Assembly: GCA_017302895.1 (NCBI GenBank) | Contig: JAFLBV010000002.1 | Span: forward strand, 248,001-312,000 | Reading direction: 5' to 3' | DNA from: Ignavibacteria bacterium | GTDB lineage: Bacteria > Bacteroidota > Ignavibacteria > Ignavibacteriales > Ignavibacteriaceae | DNA: 64,000 bases | Part shown: positions 63,970-64,000 of the stretch, piece after piece | How the letters are laid out: each line of letters opens with the position of its first letter | Numbering within the stretch: the first letter of the stretch is position 1 | Made by a program: the position numbers and the translations under genes | The notes under the pieces: model-generated | Seen by the model: the letters and a program-made list of their open reading frames with translations, nothing else | Told to the model about the DNA's origin: nothing | The model's database searches: none

Positions 63970-64000
63970 TCAGCACCAGCCTCTGTCGTGGCAAGCCTGA
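63970..64000 (-). CDS. possible C-terminal end of a minus-strand gene (cut by window edge)
   Basis: One minus frame reads QACHDRGWC then TGA, with TAA directly after, 25 bases before a strong terminator. Only ten codons are seen, so this is a guess based on the terminator and the double stop. Two Cys near the end may matter. Function unknown. Confidence 0.3.
   Translation of the reverse strand, partial: QACHDRGWC

Overview
The window comes from a rod-genome style, gene-dense, moderately AT-rich bacterium of the Bacteroidota/Chlorobiota/Ignavibacteriota group, most likely an Ignavibacteria-like lineage (inference). Signs visible in the sequence: two proteins with C-terminal type IX secretion (T9SS) sorting domains (53526-56708), a fused cbb3 oxidase subunit CcoNO, a histone-H1-like Hc1 protein, many lipoproteins and beta-barrel proteins, and a near-perfect Bacteroidota-type promoter (TTTG-N20-TATATTTG) in front of a tRNA-Leu gene. 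No phage, insertion sequence, CRISPR array or rRNA operon is seen; this is chromosomal core with a few accessory pieces.

Layout. 1-6399 (minus): complete cbb3 oxidase operon ccoI-ccoS-ccoNO-ccoQ-ccoP and the start of ccoG, nearly all with overlapping stops and starts. 6499-10704 (minus): hydCBA, a trimeric NAD-linked [FeFe] hydrogenase of the electron-bifurcating type. 10940-13883: HtrA protease, purB, a peroxiredoxin lipoprotein. 14028-17252: divergent aldehyde dehydrogenase (ALDH7) and lysine 6-transaminase, a lysine-to-aminoadipate pair. 17336-26778 (minus): apt, enoyl-CoA hydratase, a PolX-like protein with a ruined polymerase site, PAP2 protein, dusB, MFS transporter, Hc1, a membrane Fe-S oxidoreductase, bioY and a hydrolase. 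26924-28175 (plus): HisA-like protein and universal stress protein. 28206-37000 (minus): a long packed run glgA-gmhB-lipoprotein-OMP-TPR protein-glyA-tatC-polyprenyl synthase. 37128-40035 (plus): SPOR-like protein, hutI, NamZ-type muramidase. 40048-44669 (minus): Ig-like lipoprotein, mltG, tsaD, proline dehydrogenase. 44745-52780 (minus): the translation/division block tRNA-Leu, tRNA-Val, infC, rpmI, rplT, pheS, pheT, a coiled-coil protein, zapA, a structured RNA (probable 6S RNA), rny, coaE. 52839-56708: lipoprotein, tRNA-Ile(CAU), a T9SS cargo protein and a T9SS-tagged pentaheme cytochrome. 56895-60620 (plus): small membrane protein, WG-repeat protein, 3-hydroxyisobutyrate-dehydrogenase-like protein, hydrolase. 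60689-63868 (minus): a 1059-residue GAF-like/pyruvate-phosphate-dikinase-N protein of unknown role.

How it fits together: a cell that can respire oxygen at low concentration (cbb3), can make or use H2 with NAD and ferredoxin (HydABC), catabolises amino acids (lysine, histidine, proline) and perhaps fatty or branched-chain acids, and places a multiheme cytochrome outside the cell through T9SS. The most interesting leads are the T9SS-secreted pentaheme cytochrome, the PPDK-N protein without its phosphohistidine domain, the polymerase-dead PolX protein, the HisA paralogue with altered phosphate-binding motifs, the Cys-rich N-terminus on HydB, and the structured RNA between zapA and rny.
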